Below are positions 5,087 through 6,836 of a stretch of 6,836 nucleotides of DNA, one piece after another (within the stretch, counting starts at the first letter, position 1; each line of letters begins with the position of its first letter). The position numbers and the translations under genes were made by a program. Source of the stretch: Pseudomonadota bacterium (GTDB lineage: Bacteria > Desulfobacterota > Desulfobacteria > Desulfobacterales > Desulfobacteraceae); contig JAHIVS010000377.1 of NCBI GenBank assembly GCA_018816605.1, positions 1 through 6,836 on the forward strand, in the 5' to 3' direction. The notes beneath the pieces were generated by a model that saw nothing but the letters and a program-made list of their open reading frames with translations, was not told the origin of the DNA and made no database searches.

Positions 5087-6836
5087 ATGAAAACCTGCGC
5101 CACAGGATCTGTTTCCCAGTCCCCCCATATCATAGACAAGGCGGAAAGAGTCAGTCTGGATATCAGGGTTCTTTATGAGGCGGTCATAGACCTTTCAGCT
5201 GAAGGATTGATCACCGCAAACTGCATCAATATGGCCGCAGGAATATTGCTCAACGACCTGGGTTTGCCCAACTATTTTTTTGAAAATATCACCAAGGCTT
5301 CACTGAAACACCTGCTGGCCTCCATTGCCTCGAGTATCGCTGTTCAGGAGGGCCGTGTGGTTCTGGTCGGCAGGGTGGCCCACATCGACTTTGACCTGGC
5401 ACATGGAAACGATGTCCAGCGGGTGAGAATCGCCACCCTGGAAACCCGGGACAGCATGGAAAAAGTGATAGAGGGGCTGATATCGGGCCACAGGCGTGAG
5501 TACTATTTCAGCCCTGAAAATGATTACTACACCTATATTATTCGCCCTGAAACAGCAAACGATTACACAAAAAACGAATTCAAGACATCCCGGTTTCTCT
5601 TTAACCTTGCAGGCGATTACACAGCCACTCCGGAACCCACCCGCAGACGATACGAGAAGTTTCTCAAGGATTCCAAGGCTTCGGTCTTTCCTTTGATTGA
5701 GACCTTTAACCTGCCGATAACAGATGAGACCCGTTTCATGTTCAACTCAGACTTTGCCTCACCCCAGATCCCCATTTTCAGGCAATTGTTCAAAGACCAC
5801 GGCCTTACCCTGATGCGCGCCTATTGGGAGCCTTACTGGGATTGTTCAGAGGTCCCCTCCTCCATCTGCTCCCTCTACATCAGAGGAGAGGTTACACGGA
5901 CAAAAGAGGCCGAGATCATTGGGGATATTGCAGCCTTTTTATCCTTCAGCGTCAACCCTGTCACCGAACTTTATGTGCAGGGAAAACTCTCCTTTAAAGA
6001 GATGCTCTTTGCCGGCAACGCCATTGACTTCACCCATATGTTTATCTTCACAAACAGAGAAGATGAGACCAACAGAGAAATTATGGCAAGGCTTGGGAAC
6101 AGAGAATATGAGGATGCTTTTGCCAAAAGTGTCCACAAAGCCAACAGATCCACCTTTGATGCAAGGACCATTCGTTCCACGGCCATGGCCCATCCCGACC
6201 TTTTGAAGGTTTTGTACGCCCTGTTTGAACAGCGCTTTGATCCGGCCCGGAACTCCCGGAAACCTTTCCTGGATCCAAATGAGTGCCTTACTGAATTTAA
6301 CAGGATACTCAACGCCCGGTTCATGGATTTCTCCCTGGGCCGGGAGATCTTCTCCTTTATGGCAAAACTGGTCACCAGAACCCTGAAAACCAATTTTTAC
6401 AAACGCCGGAAGCGCTCCTTCAGTTTCAGGCTTGACAATACCATCCTTGATCCCCTGGTTTATAACCAGTTTGTGTTTGGTGTCTTTTTTGTGAACGGTC
6501 ACTATGCCTGCGGCACTCATCTGAGGGCAGACGACGTTTCACTGGGCGGCCTCAGGCTGTTGAGGATCACCCCGGACAACCATGACAATGAACTGGACAA
6601 TGCCCTGCTGCTCAATTTCGACCTGGGTCCCAAGGTCCAGCATCTCAAGCATAAGGACATCTGCGAGAGCGGTTCGAGCGGAGTCATCGTCCCCCATGCC
6701 ACCTATGGAGAATACGCCGGTGACGCCCTGTACGATGTAACCGAGGGCCTTCTGGATCTCATGCTGGCCGATGATACCATTATGGATTACTACGGCAGGC
6801 CGGAGATGCTCTTTTTCGGACCAGGCCAGGGAACGG
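5087..6836 (+). CDS. Large (GDH2-like) NAD-glutamate dehydrogenase family protein, N-terminal part; altered active-site residues
   Basis: The frame is open from ATG 5087 to the right edge: 583 codons plus one base, with no stop; this class usually runs to roughly 1000 residues, so about the last 400, including most of the NAD-binding Rossmann fold, lie outside. Family signs are: an N-terminal region with AAGILLNDLGLPNYFFENI (51-69), NFYKRRKRSFSFRLD (436-450), FGVFFVNGHYACGTHLR (464-480), GGLRLLR (487-493), KHKDICESGSSGVIVPH (521-537), and FFGPGQGT (576-583), comparable with the LGPDE-type motif before the coenzyme domain. The family reaction is NAD-dependent oxidative deamination of glutamate, usually catabolic. 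However, S531 sits where relatives such as yeast GDH2 have the GGSKG lysine, and L486 where they have the RGG arginine, so catalysis is doubtful. The nearby lysines K521 and K523 are kept. Likely in one operon with the upstream regulator. Family assignment is fairly secure; activity is not. Confidence 0.8.
   Translation, partial: MKTCATGSVSQSPHIIDKAERVSLDIRVLYEAVIDLSAEGLITANCINMAAGILLNDLGLPNYFFENITKASLKHLLASIASSIAVQEGRVVLVGRVAHIDFDLAHGNDVQRVRIATLETRDSMEKVIEGLISGHRREYYFSPENDYYTYIIRPETANDYTKNEFKTSRFLFNLAGDYTATPEPTRRRYEKFLKDSKASVFPLIETFNLPITDETRFMFNSDFASPQIPIFRQLFKDHGLTLMRAYWEPYWDCSEVPSSICSLYIRGEVTRTKEAEIIGDIAAFLSFSVNPVTELYVQGKLSFKEMLFAGNAIDFTHMFIFTNREDETNREIMARLGNREYEDAFAKSVHKANRSTFDARTIRSTAMAHPDLLKVLYALFEQRFDPARNSRKPFLDPNECLTEFNRILNARFMDFSLGREIFSFMAKLVTRTLKTNFYKRRKRSFSFRLDNTILDPLVYNQFVFGVFFVNGHYACGTHLRADDVSLGGLRLLRITPDNHDNELDNALLLNFDLGPKVQHLKHKDICESGSSGVIVPHATYGEYAGDALYDVTEGLLDLMLADDTIMDYYGRPEMLFFGPGQGT

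Noticed and set aside
5063..5089. Read-through fusion of the regulator with the in-frame large GDH gene
   Set aside because: The two genes share a frame with only seven codons between them, but the stop is TAA, the least leaky stop codon, and the second gene has its own well-placed SD; a plain operon junction explains it.
5939..6520. 193-codon open frame on the - strand
   Set aside because: It lies wholly inside the large GDH-family gene on the + strand, whose protein matches known family motifs across this stretch; no recognisable domain or SD supports the antisense frame.

Overview
The window looks like a piece of a chromosome from a Desulfobacterota (deltaproteobacterial) sulfate reducer, probably near Desulfobacteraceae. 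This is inferred from protein style: a receiver-fused PEP/pyruvate-binding ATP-grasp protein of the kind common in those anaerobes, and a GAF-LuxR regulator whose C-terminal linker plus HTH module is also typical of them. No database search was possible. All four genes lie on the + strand and are tightly packed, with no RNA genes, mobile elements, CRISPR arrays or long repeats.

Layout: (1) 1-2594, the 3' part of a large protein with a response-regulator receiver domain followed by a PPDK/PEP-synthase N-terminal ATP-grasp domain; its start is off the window. (2) 2662-4011, a complete NADP-type hexameric glutamate dehydrogenase (gdhA) with a near-ideal Shine-Dalgarno. (3) 4109-5065, a complete GAF/coiled-coil/LuxR-HTH regulator. 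Its leader carries a perfect 15-bp inverted repeat and a three-codon mini-ORF whose stop overlaps the regulator start. (4) 5087 to the right edge, the first 583 codons of a protein of the large (GDH2-like) NAD-glutamate dehydrogenase family. This frame is open to the window edge. Gaps are 67, 97 and 21 bp, so no gene-free stretch exceeds 300 bases.

Together the genes suggest a node linking central carbon (PEP/pyruvate) with nitrogen assimilation (2-oxoglutarate/glutamate). A GAF-LuxR regulator sits between a small NADP-type GDH and a large GDH-family protein, and is probably co-transcribed with the latter. The most notable observation is that the large protein keeps the family fold motifs but appears to lack two active-site residues: a Ser sits where the family has the GGSKG lysine, and a Leu where it has the RGG arginine. 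It may therefore be a diverged or non-catalytic GDH homologue; this rests on a manual alignment from memory.
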